A stretch of 64,000 nucleotides of DNA. Origin: Eopsaltria australis (taxonomy: Eukaryota; Chordata; Aves; Passeriformes; Petroicidae). Position 1 is the stretch's first letter. Every line of letters begins with the position of its first letter. The DNA lies in contig JAVTVJ010000854.1 in NCBI GenBank assembly GCA_034509425.1, forward strand, positions 186,001 through 250,000. Reading direction: 5' to 3'. Positions 1 to 10,700 of the stretch are shown here, one piece after another. Under the pieces are notes generated by a model that was not told the origin of the DNA, searched no databases, and saw only the letters and a program-made list of their open reading frames with translations. A program made the position numbers and the translations under genes.

Positions 1-1890
1 CAATCTGCAAAACAGCAAAGAGTTGCATGGGATTTGTTTTGGAAAGGGCAGAGGAGGAACCACTGGAGCAACTCACTTGTGCTGCTGTAGACTTTCATCA
101 CACGGGACACGAGGAGGGGACATCCTCCTGAAAGATTTCTGCCTTTTTTTCCCCACAGAAGGAATAAACTGAATGTATGACTTTCCAGGGAATAATCACT
201 GGTTGGGGTAATAGAAGGATCTCTTCAGAATAGCCCCTTCTGGGCTTGCTCTTTTCCAGCACAGTAGAAAGGAGAGTGATAAAGTGAGGAGCAGCTCCCT
301 CACTTACCCCATTGTCTAACAAATTTAGGATTCAGATGGTATAAGACAATCTCACTCTTGATCTCCCTTCAGTATCCTTCCCCCTATTTGCATAAGAAAT
401 TACATTTTTTCCACTCATTTGCTAATTGAGGTGATTCAGAAACTGTGATCTAAACTCCACTACAAATATTCCCAGTGGTGGCACGCAGAGCTGTGGTGGA
501 GTTTTTGCAGTCTGGACATGTTTTTCAGACACAAAATGCCCTGACCTGCCGAGTTGGAGACAGCTGCCAACAAGATGTGTCCTCAGCTGGGGTCAGAGAG
601 AGGCTAAACCCAAAAAAAGCAAAATCGGAGGTGGATGTGGAGTGTCAGCAAAGCCCCTTTTGCTGGGCTCCATTGAGTGTCTCGTGTCGATTCCTCAGTT
701 TTTTTTGCTGTTGTCACTGCCATCTAATTTAAGGGATTGCTGTTAAATTAAAAGGCATGATTGACTGACTGGCATCTGAGACACATTGCAGCTGTCAGCT
801 GTGGAGATAAACTCCAGATTGGGATGCAAATCTTCCCCAAGATCAAGGGTGTTTGGACGAGGTGTCTAAGTGGAGCCCTCTCAGTTAATTTGCAGTAGGA
901 AAGACCCATTCTTGTGGCTTCTCTGCTTAAGATTCAGCAGGAGAAATGCCAAAGATGAGCTTGCTGGTTGATGTAAACCATCTTGGAATTTTCTCCGTTT
1001 AACCGGAGAATTAGAATGCGTTGGGTCAGCCTTGCATGAAAAGTAATTTGTTTTAGTCCATGATCATGATAAGAACTGACTGAGAAGGATCAAAAAACTC
1101 TTTAGAAACTGCATTAAAGGCCTCCCTGTATGATGGGCACTCAGACCAGCCACGAGCCTCAGATGCAGCAGCCACCTTTGTTAGAACACGTTCTAGGAGC
1201 TTGGGCTGTTCTCCAAAAATAAAAAATACAAGTTAAGCCTGGCTGTGTGATCAAGGTGACAGCTGCTGGTTGTGATGGGGACCTCTGGAGCTGGAGGTGT
1301 GGAGCCACAGCTCCTCCAGTTTAAGGGAATGAAGTGCAAAGTGAGAGAACTCCGTGGTTCTGCACGGCCACAGCTGAGAAAAACTTCACAGAGTGGGAAT
1401 GGGTTGGGTGTGTGACCTTCAGAGGAGTCAGTGCCTTTGGAAAGCAAGATCCTTTGCAGAGCAGTTGCAGCAGCCTCATTATTTCTGGATTAAGGACAGA
1501 TGGCAACTCCACCCGCATCGATCAGCAGGAGCAGCAGTTTGCTGAGAGCTCATGGAACAGGACTCCAGGGTAGCAGGGACTGTCTGCAAAGGGTCCCATT
1601 GACTCCAGAGCGAGTCTGAGCTGCGTTTCATGCAGATTCCTCACTTCCCAGCATCTAAAAATATCCAGCCTCATGCTCAGAATGGAAGAAGAGGAAGAGC
1701 AAGGGATTGTGTGGTGGACAGGTGGGGATGAACATTTTCTAGGAGATGGGGAGTCCCTGGGGGTTGTGGCAGCTCAGCAAGCAGAGGCTGAGTGATGGAC
1801 TGAGGGATGGGGCAGCTGTGCAGCTTCTGTAGGGACCACATCACACTTGTGTCTCCTGCAGCTTCTGGGTTTAAAAGCATCTGTGTGACA

Positions 1891-1946
1891 CCACAGCCAT
1901 TGCAGAACCTTCCACAGCCATTGCAGAACCTTCCACAGCCATTGTA
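1891..1946. repeat. 21-bp tandem repeat, about 2.7 copies
   Basis: The unit CCACAGCCATTGCAGAACC plus TT repeats at 1891-1911 and 1912-1932, with a partial third copy to 1946. It lies just before the CR1 tail at 1961, so it may have arisen at the insertion edge. No function is suggested. Confidence 0.8.
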
Positions 1947-1960
1947 GATCACTCTTTTCA

Positions 1961-2373
1961 CAGAATCATGGAATCATTAAGGGTGGAAAAGCCCTCTAAG
2001 GTCACCAAGCCCAACCATCAATGTAGGACCCCCACCACGTGCACCACCACCATGTCCTCAAGTGCCACATCCACACTTGTTTGAACACTCACAGCAATGG
2101 TGACCCCACCTCTTCCCTGGGCAGCCTGTTCCAGTGCTTAACAGCCCTTTCTGTGAAGAAATTTTCCAAATATATAATCCAAAACTCTCCCTGGCACAGC
2201 TTGAGGCCATTTCGTGCCATCACTTGTTACCTGTGAGAAGAGACTGACACCCACCTCACAACAAGCTCCTGTCAGGGAGTTGTAGGGAGAGATGAGGTCT
2301 CCCTTCAGCCTCTTCTTCTCCAGGCTGAGCCTCCCCAGCTCCCTCAGCCACTCCTTTCCAGAATCCAGATGCA
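1961..2373 (-). mobile_element. CR1 LINE fragment, antisense
   Basis: The + strand starts with AGAATCATGGAATCATTAAG, the reverse complement of the CR1 3' tail. It continues through the typical antisense motifs: a TCCAACC-like block, CCATGTCCTCAAGTGCCAC, GGGCAGCCTGTTCCA and GTGAAGAAATTTT. It is truncated at its own 5' end and contains no intact reading frame. Confidence 0.9.
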
Positions 2374-2914
2374 GCAGTGGGCACAAGAACCCCGTGTTTT
2401 CCTCGTGGCACAGCATTTTTGCCCCCTGAAAGGTGGCATAGAAATAACTTCATATAAGAGACCCTTAACCACTTGTTTACAGCTCCACTAAAAAAAGACA
2501 AATCACTTGCAGTAGTGAAAGACTAGACCCAGGAAAAGAAGGGGGATTTCAAAAGGTTTATCTGACAGCCAATAAACAAGATAAATAACATGCAGCATTT
2601 AATTTGTCAGGACCATGGTACAACCTGATGATAAAAAAGGACTGCTCCATAAAGTGGGGAGTACCTTTGTCTGGGCTGTAAATGCCTGGGTTGATTTAAT
2701 AAGTGCCCTGGTAGTTCTCTAACTCCTCTTTAGTACTCACAAATGGTATGAAAACTGAGAAGTAAGGAGAGGAAGGAAGTTATCTGTGCTCAGCCTCATA
2801 AACTGATCTCATTCCAGTTTAGGATTTGAGATCATGACAGTTTTAATCTTATTTTGCCTGGTTCTCCCATTGCTAAGGACAAGCAGAGTAAGAGTTACCC
2901 CCTCTGCCCCACTC

Positions 2915-3442
2915 AGGTGAGACCCCAGCTGCAGAGCTGCCTCCAGCCCTGGGGCCCAGCACAGGAAGGACATGAAGCTGCTGGAGAGAGTCCAGAGGAG
3001 GCACCAGGATGATCAGAGGGATGGAGCAGCTCTGCTATGGGGAAAGGCTGAGAGAATCAGGATTGTTCATCCTGGAGAAGAGAAGATGTGGGGTGACCTA
3101 ATTGTGGCCTTCCAGGACCTGAAGGGAGCCTGCAAGAAAGATGGAGAAAGACAATTTACAAAGACCTGGAGTGACAGGACAAGGGGGAACAGCTTCAAAC
3201 TGAAAGAAAAATGGTTTAGGTCAGATATTAGGGAGAAATTCTTCCCTGTGAGGGTGGGGAGGCCCTGGCACAGTTTGCCCAGAGAAGCTGTGGCTGCTCC
3301 ATCCCTGGAAGAGTCCAAGGCCAGGCTGGACAGGGCTTGGAGCAATCTGGGATAGTGGAAGGTGTCTCTACCCATGGCAGGGAGGGTTGGAACAAGGTCC
3401 CTTCCAGCCCAAACCATTCCATGATTCTGTGATTCTATGATT
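2915..3442 (+). mobile_element. CR1 LINE fragment, sense
   Basis: About 530 bp of the CR1 3' end, one of the longest copies in the window. It runs from the CCCCAGCTGCAGAGCTGCCT block through GAAATTCTTCCCTGTGAGG, GCCCAGAGAAGCTGTGGCTG and the GGATAGTGGAAGGTGTC block, to the tail with CATGATTCTGTGATTCTATG at about 3420-3440. A 127-codon open frame inside it (2972-3355) is a chance frame in the repeat, not a gene. Confidence 0.92.
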
Positions 3443-4519
3443 TAAGAAATCAGACACTGGCACCTTCATTATCCCTCACTCTTCCCTGTAGTGAGACCAG
3501 ACAGCATTAATTTCTCTGGGTATTTTAGGGGATCAATGCCATAGTAGGTCATATCCCAAAATGCAGAGCTGTTTGAAAAATCCATCATCAAACTGGGGAC
3601 ACCACTGCAGCCAGTGCGTCTGGGTCCAAATTTTGCTTACAAACACAATATAAAATAACTTCTAAGGACCCTGGAGCAATTACACATTTTGTATCAACAA
3701 AAAGCACCCCAAATAAATGACAGCCCAAGCCAAGGCTTGTGTGGAGCTGCCTTCTCTCTTCCCCAGCCTCACTTCTAATCTGCAAGGCTATGAGACTAAA
3801 GAAGGACATTCTGAAAAGGGCAAGCCAGGAGTTGATTAACTCCTAAATGTGTCTGGTTACAAATATCCTATTGATCAGCTCGAGCCAGGCATTGGGATAC
3901 CTCCCATTACACCAAATGTTTCTCTTACAAATGAAACACAATCTGCCTCCCATCAGGAAATGGAAGACAAGCCTGTGTTCCCGTGCTGTTTAGAAAAGTA
4001 ACCAGCACAGAAAGTGACTTTTGAGGGAAGGACAATCTTCTTCAAGGTCAAATATTTGTTTTGTGGCAGTAATGTTGCTGCCAGGATCTCTGGGCACTTT
4101 GCTGACAGGTTCACTGCCCTCCATTTCCATCCCACTCTATTTTTCCATGTTATTCTCATTATTAAGTATCTGAGTATCTTCCATGGCCACCAGTAGTGGG
4201 AATGTGGCTGAGCCTGTGTTTATTTTCACTCTGTCTTGGAGGGAAAAGTCAAAACACAACCAGGCTGGAGGTAGCAGAGAATGAACTCATGGGTTTTTGC
4301 TGTGGAGGTGCTAATCTCTGTGCATGGGGGTGTTGATAACGTCCCTAGATTCTGACCTAGTAGGGCAGGGCTGGTGTCCTGTCTAGGGTGTGTAGGGACC
4401 AGCAGAGCCCAGAGTTCAGAGTACTGCCACGATTTCCTCATAAATAGCAATTCAGGGAGGCTGAGTCAGCTCAAGTGGATCATCTGCATCTCTGAATTCT
4501 CTGGCTGTTGGTGAGGGAG

Positions 4520-4535
4520 AAAAAAAAAAAAAAAA
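4520..4535. repeat. poly(A) run, 16 bases
   Basis: An uninterrupted run of 16 A. No flanking retrocopy or target-site duplication was recognised, so it is reported as simple sequence only. Confidence 0.85.
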
Positions 4536-5608
4536 GGAGGCTTATTTCATTTTTATTTTAAAAACAAGAATTTTCCCAGTGTTTCCTGTCTTCAAAAAAA
4601 TCTGCATCTTTAGCTCGTTATCCTTATCTGTGCCTGAGCACAGCACAGAGCTGAATTCCCTGGACCTGAAACATCTCCAAGGGTTGCTGTGGGTAATGAG
4701 AGAGCTCACAGCAGGAAAAGCAGCCATGTGAAAGTGGCCACCTCTGGGCTGAAGGGCCATCTCTGCTCCTCCCCATGAGGTGGCCAAACGATGGAGCAGA
4801 ACAGTCAAGCCAAGGCTTATTTCAGCAGATTTTAGATTGCTGCATGCGGCCGATGAGGAGCGAACTGACCACTGAGGGATGTGACAGCTTATCCATCACC
4901 TGAAAGGACTGGATAATCCCCTGCTGTCTTTTACAACCCAAAATTCAGCCTTGCTGTGCTCCCTGCAGGCGTTTGGGCTGTGGGAGGCGAGCCAGATTCA
5001 GATGGTCTTTGCATCCCTTCCTGCCATCAGCATTTATGGACGTTCCACCCGGGCCAGTTGCTCTTGGCAGGAGGATGGAAAGACACAGGGTGGAGAAGGC
5101 TGCAGAGGCTCAGAATTTCCCTTCTTAAGTAGCAGGTGGGTCCATCACTTTTCAGAGGTGCAAAGCTGAGCGTTGCTGACACCAGCACTGAGCATGGCTG
5201 GGGAGAGGAGCCAAAAATTCATCTCATGGTGCTCACAGGCTGTTCCTCATGAATTCTGTAAAGGGTGCTGGAGGAGAATGTCATTCCTGTGTTATTCCAG
5301 CACCAAAGCTGTCCTTGAGAGCAATGCCTCTCTGTGGATCTGCAGTGAGGGGAAAGGAAATGTTTTTTTCTGGGGAAATATGAGTGGTAGAACCCTTATC
5401 CCTTCTCACCTGCCTTGTCTTTATATTGTGTGTTTGTGTGGAGGCAGAAGGAGGAGACACAGCCTCACTGATGGTGGATTTGTGCCTTGAAGTGGTTTTA
5501 GCTCGTGTCTTCTGGGGATAGAAGCCAACAGAACACAAAATGGGCAGAGGGTTTTATCAGAGGGGAGCTCTTTGCCACAGTAAGCAGAGGATGAGCAGGG
5601 CTAGAGGG

Positions 5609-5740
5609 AATCATAGAATATCCTGAGGTGGAAGGTACCCACAAGGATCACTGAAGTCCAGCTCCTGGCTGTGCACAGGACAGCCCCAAGAACCCCACCA
5701 CGTGCCTGAGGGCATTGTCCAAACACTTCCTAAACTCTGG
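5609..5740 (-). mobile_element. CR1 LINE fragment, antisense (short)
   Basis: The + strand reads AATCATAGAATATCCTGAGG, then a tract matching the antisense CR1 variant with 'cctggc..tgcacaggac' and 'ccacgtgcctgagggcattgtccaaacac' features. It ends about 230 bp before the TSR1 exon. Confidence 0.82.
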
Positions 5741-5974
5741 AAATAGGAATAACTGAAGAGAAGTCAATGTAAAGGCAGGCAATGCTTCTCCCTCCCCCTT
5801 CTTGACTTTCTGGGCTGCCGAGCCGTGTCCAGCCCCACCACTTTTAAAGACACCCCAGATTTGGCTCTTGGCAGCTTGGGTACACGTCAGGGTGTGCCAG
5901 ACCAGCTCTGCCTTGGCTTCCCCGGGCTCTGGGCTCTCACTGGGGCTGACGGGGCTTTTCTGGATCTCGCCCAG

Positions 5975-6133
5975 GTGGTTGGAACTCGTGGTCGGCCTGG
6001 GGCGACTGCACCAAGGACTGCGGGGGCGGCCTGCAGACCCGCATGCGCTCCTGCAAGCCCCTTCCCAACGAGGGCCTGGCCTGCGAGGGAGTGCTGGAGG
6101 AAGGACGGCTGTGCAATAGGAAGGCTTGCAATA
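5975..6133 (+). CDS. ADGRB1: ADGRB1 exon: thrombospondin type-1 repeat 1 (TSR1)
   Basis: A 159-bp exon with phase-1 introns on both sides, bounded by acceptor CCCAG (to 5974) and donor GTAAGT (from 6134). It encodes a TSR that starts [18 protein letters not shown] and ends [10 protein letters not shown]. The WxxWxxW tryptophan ladder, the six cysteines and the alternating basic residues are all present. The O-fucosylation consensus C-x-x-S/T-C-x-x-G is not met, because aspartate (CTKDCGGG) sits in the S/T position, as I recall for human BAI1. TSR1 belongs to the fragment released from BAI1 as Vasculostatin-40. The preceding large N-terminal exon lies outside the window. The GGA microsatellite begins about 50 bp after the donor. 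Confidence 0.97.
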
Positions 6134-6184
6134 GTAAGTGGAGGCATGTTCCCTTGCACGCGCGGGGCTGCGGCGCCCTTCCCG

Positions 6185-6234
6185 GGAGGAGGAGGAGGAG
6201 GAGGAGGAGGAGGAGGAGGAGGAGGAGGAGGAGG
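6185..6234 (+). repeat. (GGA)n trinucleotide microsatellite, about 16 copies
   Basis: An uninterrupted GGA/AGG tract of about 50 bp, starting about 51 bp after the TSR1 splice donor. The purine strand is the sense strand, so it is transcribed into the pre-mRNA. GGA repeats are known to form G-quadruplex structures and to bind SR-type splicing proteins; whether that matters here is inference. It produces long poly-Gly, poly-Arg, poly-Glu and poly-Ser chance frames in several frames. Confidence 0.97.
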
Positions 6235-7646
6235 TTGGCCTCATCGCCATCGAGGATGGAGGGTGCTCCAGAGGCTCAGGGGAGCTGCCCTGGGGCTGTG
6301 TTGGAGCAGCAAGCCCATCCCTTGTGGGGAATGTGTGGATTTGGCTGTGCATGGCCCTGCCCGTCCCTGCCTGTCTCGCACGCACGCGCGCACGTGCTGG
6401 CACAGTCTTCCCACACCTCCCAGGCCGGAGAATTTACAGGAATCCATAAGCAGACTTACTTCAGGTTTTCATGTGCTGGTGGTGAATCTGCCAGGTCCTT
6501 AAAGGCTTTTTTTTTCTGGTTCTCCCAAATAATTAAAGCTGAGAGGGATGTTGATCTTGCTCCTTCTTGGTTTAGCTCAAGAGCAGTGACCCTGTCCCTT
6601 TCTTTTACAAATGGAAGCCTCCTGCACTAAGATGTGGAGAAAGATCTGGCTGTTAGACAGGGACTGAGTGATGCAAAAGCTCCACTCTCCCCCTGTAATG
6701 CATCTTCCTCCCAGGTCCTCTCTCCCAGAGAAATGCCCACACCACTCAGATATTGATGGTTTGAGCTGGTGACCCTCCAGCACTTTCATCCCCAGTTCTT
6801 CTCTTGCTTTAAGCTGAGTTGAGAGGGGGGATGAAGACGAAAAGCCAACTGCAGACACAGCTCAGCTCAACAGATGTGAGCAAATGGCTGGTTATAATTA
6901 TTCTCTTCTTTTTATTTCAAATTCAGAGTAGAGAATATTTGAATAACTCCTCTGACTAGTCAAATAACTAAGGAAAGTTCAACTGTCTTCAAAGGCTGGG
7001 AAGTATCTCCTGATAAGGGGGAAGTTCAAATAAAGGGACATAAATACATTCCTCTAATAAGGGCTAAAATGATTTCATGCATTTTTTAGCATTTTCATAA
7101 ATTTAAAATATGTTGCAATTAGGCTTAGACTTTTTTTTTTCTTTTCTAATGAAACCTGGTATATTGAATCCCATCTCCTGGACTCACAATTGCTAAATTC
7201 CCTCTGAGATTTGTCCACATTATGGATATTTAATCCATCCCCCATGCCTGGTGGTGATTTTGTAGTCATGACACAGCTGTGGTATGTGGTTGGGAGAGTA
7301 GGAGTGCAAGGATCTGGAAGCTGATCCTGGAAAAAGTCCAGCTCTGGAATTGGGGTGTCTCTGAGTGGAGCTGAAGGAAGGGCCTTGGTGAACAATGTGC
7401 GAAGGAAGAAAGTAGAGATGGCACTGGGAGTGGGAGAGGGGGATCTGCAGGGCTGGTCACGCATGGCACAACAGGCAAAAAAGGCTTCTTAATGTCCCTC
7501 CTGTGCTGGATAAACTAGGAGGGACCCAGTCCCCCAGATTCTCTTTGCAGAACATCCTTCCTTATCCCTAACCATCTTCCAAGCCCTCCATGGGACCTGT
7601 CTGATTCTTCTGTAGCTCTCTTGAAGTGCTGAGAGAGGGAAGACCT

Positions 7647-7741
7647 TGTATTCCAGGGTGAAGAACCTGTTTTCCAGGGTGAAGGCCCTGTTTTCCAGGG
7701 TCAAGGCCCTGTTTTCCAGGGAGAAGGTCCTGTTTTCCAGG
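7647..7741. repeat. 21-bp minisatellite, about 4.5 copies
   Basis: The unit is close to TGTTTTCCAGGGTGAAGGCC plus C. Copies lie at 7647-7667, 7668-7688, 7689-7709 and 7710-7730, with a partial copy after 7731. Copies differ by one to four bases. As the unit is a multiple of three, it gives a repetitive chance peptide on the minus strand. Each unit contains TTTTCCAG, a weak acceptor-like string. Confidence 0.93.
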
Positions 7742-10700
7742 CCCAGCCTCATCAGCACTGAGCAAGGGGTGTGACATCTTCCCTTGGTCTTCCCCAGGGG
7801 CAAAACTTTGGTTCTTCTTCATGGTAGATCTCCTGAGGCTGTGGTGGCAAGGAGTGGGATGGAGTGGAGAACCACGGAGGCTGGGTTGGATTTCCATGGC
7901 CTGGAGTGCAGCAGTGGAGAATGGATTGGTTTTTACTCATTATTTACCTCACTTTTTCCAGAGCACAACATTCAGCAAAGCCAATCCTAAGTGCAAGGAA
8001 CCTGAAGGGGCTATGATTCAATAAATTATTTCACTTCTCTTCCTGTCCTCTTTCCGTTGCATTCCCAGTCAAATCCTCCTCCAAACTGCAATGAGATTAG
8101 TTCAGCTCAGATTATTTGGGAAGAAGGAATTTAAAGCTAAGTGGAAAGTCCTAGTTTGGAAGGAGATTACACCTGCAGAGTGGGGCAGCACAAACTGATT
8201 TATTCCTTTGAAATAAATAAATAAATTCTGATTAATTGTCCCAAGACCCTCTTTGCAGACAAACTGCAGAGCCCCATTTTGATGTTTTCATGCTGGAAAG
8301 GATTTGAGTGGATATGTGAGCAATAAATCTTTCCAGAAGAGTTCTCCATGAACATCTTGAAGTTTGTGTCCTACTTCAAGATAAACCTGTATCTCTTCAT
8401 GTCAAAACTGTTCACTTGGCTCTGAACTTGCCTCTCAGTGAATCTGTCCCCTGCTGCCTTTGCCCAAGGAGATGCACTTTTGACCCAAGAAGGGTTTCAA
8501 ATTTTCTTGCCTATATCTTTTCCTTCTCTTTACTTTGATCTGCTCCAAAACCTAAGAGGATTTGAAGGTAAAATAGAAATCCTGTTTTAAATGTGTCACT
8601 GTTATTTTCATATTGACTTTTGCTCATAGGTTTGGTAGGGATGAGTAGAATGTTCATTCTTTCCCTGGAACTGTTATTATTCTAAGTGTTCATTATAAGC
8701 TGCAGTTAAGATGCTAATTATTTTTTAATTAAAAGAAAAAAATTAAGAAAAACTGAAAAAAGTAGAGGAATTGGCCAGGAGAATAATTTTGTCCTGAATT
8801 GCTCAGCATTTAAGCAGCTTGTAATAATACCTGACCAGCTCTCCAGGTATTATGGAATAGCTGAGATCTTAATTTTCTAGTAGGAAAAAAAAAAGCAGGA
8901 AAAAATATTTTCCTTGGACAAAGGGCCATCTGTAATCCTGCTAAAACAGCAGAACAAAACAGGGATGAGCACTCTGATATTTTCCTCTTTGCTGTGGAGG
9001 TAAATTGAAACTTGTCCACTGAGAAGTTGCTGGCCAAGCAAGTCAGGTTAGAATAACACAGACATCCCCACCACCTTCAAAACAAGGATAAACCCATCTC
9101 TTTTCTTCAATTTCTCCTTCCTCACTTCTTCTAAAGCGGCTCAGAAGCTGATGGGTGATTAGCAGGAGTGTTTCAGCTGTTTAATTGGATCTCCAGCCTC
9201 TGGGGCAGGTTTGCAGAGTGCTGACACTGAGAGGAACATTTGTGGAAGATCTTTGAGGGTTTCATTGGTTGTTTTAATTTGTCAGGCCACGGCAAATGTT
9301 CCAGAGCTGTCTTGTCACACAGCTCCTCCCCCAGGGGGACCTTCCCCAGGTCCTGCCATCCTTCCTCTTCCAGAGCTGTCCCAGTGGGCCTTCAGCGGGT
9401 CTCAGCATGCGGGAGTGGGAATGGTAGGAAAAACCTCTCAGTTTTTCCAAGAGGTGTGACTTGTGCCAGCCTGGTCACCAAAATACGGGTGCAGCCACCT
9501 TGAGGCTGAACACGTCTGGAGGCCACAGAGGCTGAAATCAGTGCACAGGGGTGGCTGAATCACTCCACAGATACCATTTTTGCATGGTCTTTGTGTTTTC
9601 CCACTCGTTTGGGCCACCACCTCTGCTGTTTCATGTGATGGAGTCTCTTGCTTGATGATCTTCTGGCTAAATTTCCCCAGGGATATACACCCAAGCCCAG
9701 CTGGAAGAGAGCCAGGTAAGTTGTCCATGAGCAAAACCAAAAGCTGTGAAACACTGAGGAAAAAATTGTATTGAAGGCTCATTCCAGACTGGGAAGGAGA
9801 CTTTGTCTGGTAACAGCAGCTTGGCTTAGGCAGAGCCTTTGTTTGTGGCAGCTCAAGAGACGGAATCTGAAGGAAAACACTAAGCTTTTGTTGTAATCCT
9901 GATTTTTCCTTCCTAAAGGACTTGGTGATATTCCCGCTCTCCAGAACACACAGGGGAGATTTCCTCCATCTCTTGGATTTGGGCAGGAGCTTCTGGGAGG
10001 GGGAAAAAAATGCCCAAATGTGCCTGCAGTGGACCTTCCCAGATCCACCCACTGTGGATGGAAAGGGATGAGCTCCAGTGGCTCTTTTTTGGCTGCGAGG
10101 TTCCTGAAGCCAGGTTTGCTCACAACCTGGCAGGCAGAGGGTCCTCACGAGGAACCTGGATGGACAACATCCAAACCAGAGGGGGAATGTCACAGCCCTG
10201 ACCCCAGTGTGGGAATTCAGCAGTGCTGGAGGGATGTAAGGACAATCAGAGATGTGGGCAGCCTGCTTTTATTCCTGGGGGATGAGAACCAGCAGAGCAG
10301 CCAGCTGAAACCCTGCCATCCCATCTGGCAGAGGCTGCACAGAACCATCCCTGACATTTATGAATATTCAGATTGGGAAGGCACAGCTCCCCCACGGCTG
10401 GGAAAGGGGTGACCACATGCTGACATCAGGTGCAGGAGGGTGACACTGGCACAGTCCTGTCCTTCCAGGCTGGATTTCCAGCTTCCAGAAGGTTTAGGAT
10501 GCAGCCTTTCAGCTGATAGTGGTGTGAAGGAGTGCATGTTCCACTCAGTCTCTGCTGCCCCTGACTCTCATTTAAAAAAAAAATTAAAAAAAATAAAAAA
10601 ATTGCTGCAGCCACAGAGCTGAAATATCCTGGGCATGTGTGGGAGCATCCTCCTTCCCTGCAGGCCAGGCTGGAACTCACTGCAAGCTGGAGGAGCTCCC

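Larger units (their letters stand above)
1..5974 (+). other. ADGRB1: Intron upstream of TSR1 exon (3' part)
   Basis: No coding exon is recognisable. The intron holds a minus-strand CR1 (1961-2373), a plus-strand CR1 (2915-3442), another minus-strand CR1 piece (5609-5740), a short 21-bp tandem repeat (1891-1946) and a 16-base A run (4520-4535). The region around 3820-3960 is repeat-free and may be conserved, but this cannot be judged from one genome. It ends with a usable acceptor, AG at 5973-5974. Confidence 0.75.

Noticed and set aside
2972..3355. 127-codon + strand open frame
   Set aside because: It lies wholly inside a CR1 3' end and is not part of the CR1 reverse-transcriptase frame. Similar frames occur in the other CR1 copies.
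5648..6502. Long overlapping open frames on both strands (225 and 251 codons) with poly-Gly, poly-Arg, poly-Glu and poly-Ser
   Set aside because: They exist because the (GGA)n tract is stop-free in most frames. Only the stretch 5975-6133 on the + strand encodes a recognisable domain, and it is a spliced exon.
9438..10193. 251-codon minus-strand open frame
   Set aside because: No recognisable domain, low-complexity-free but composition like surrounding intron, and no conserved motif. Chance frame in a GC-moderate intron.
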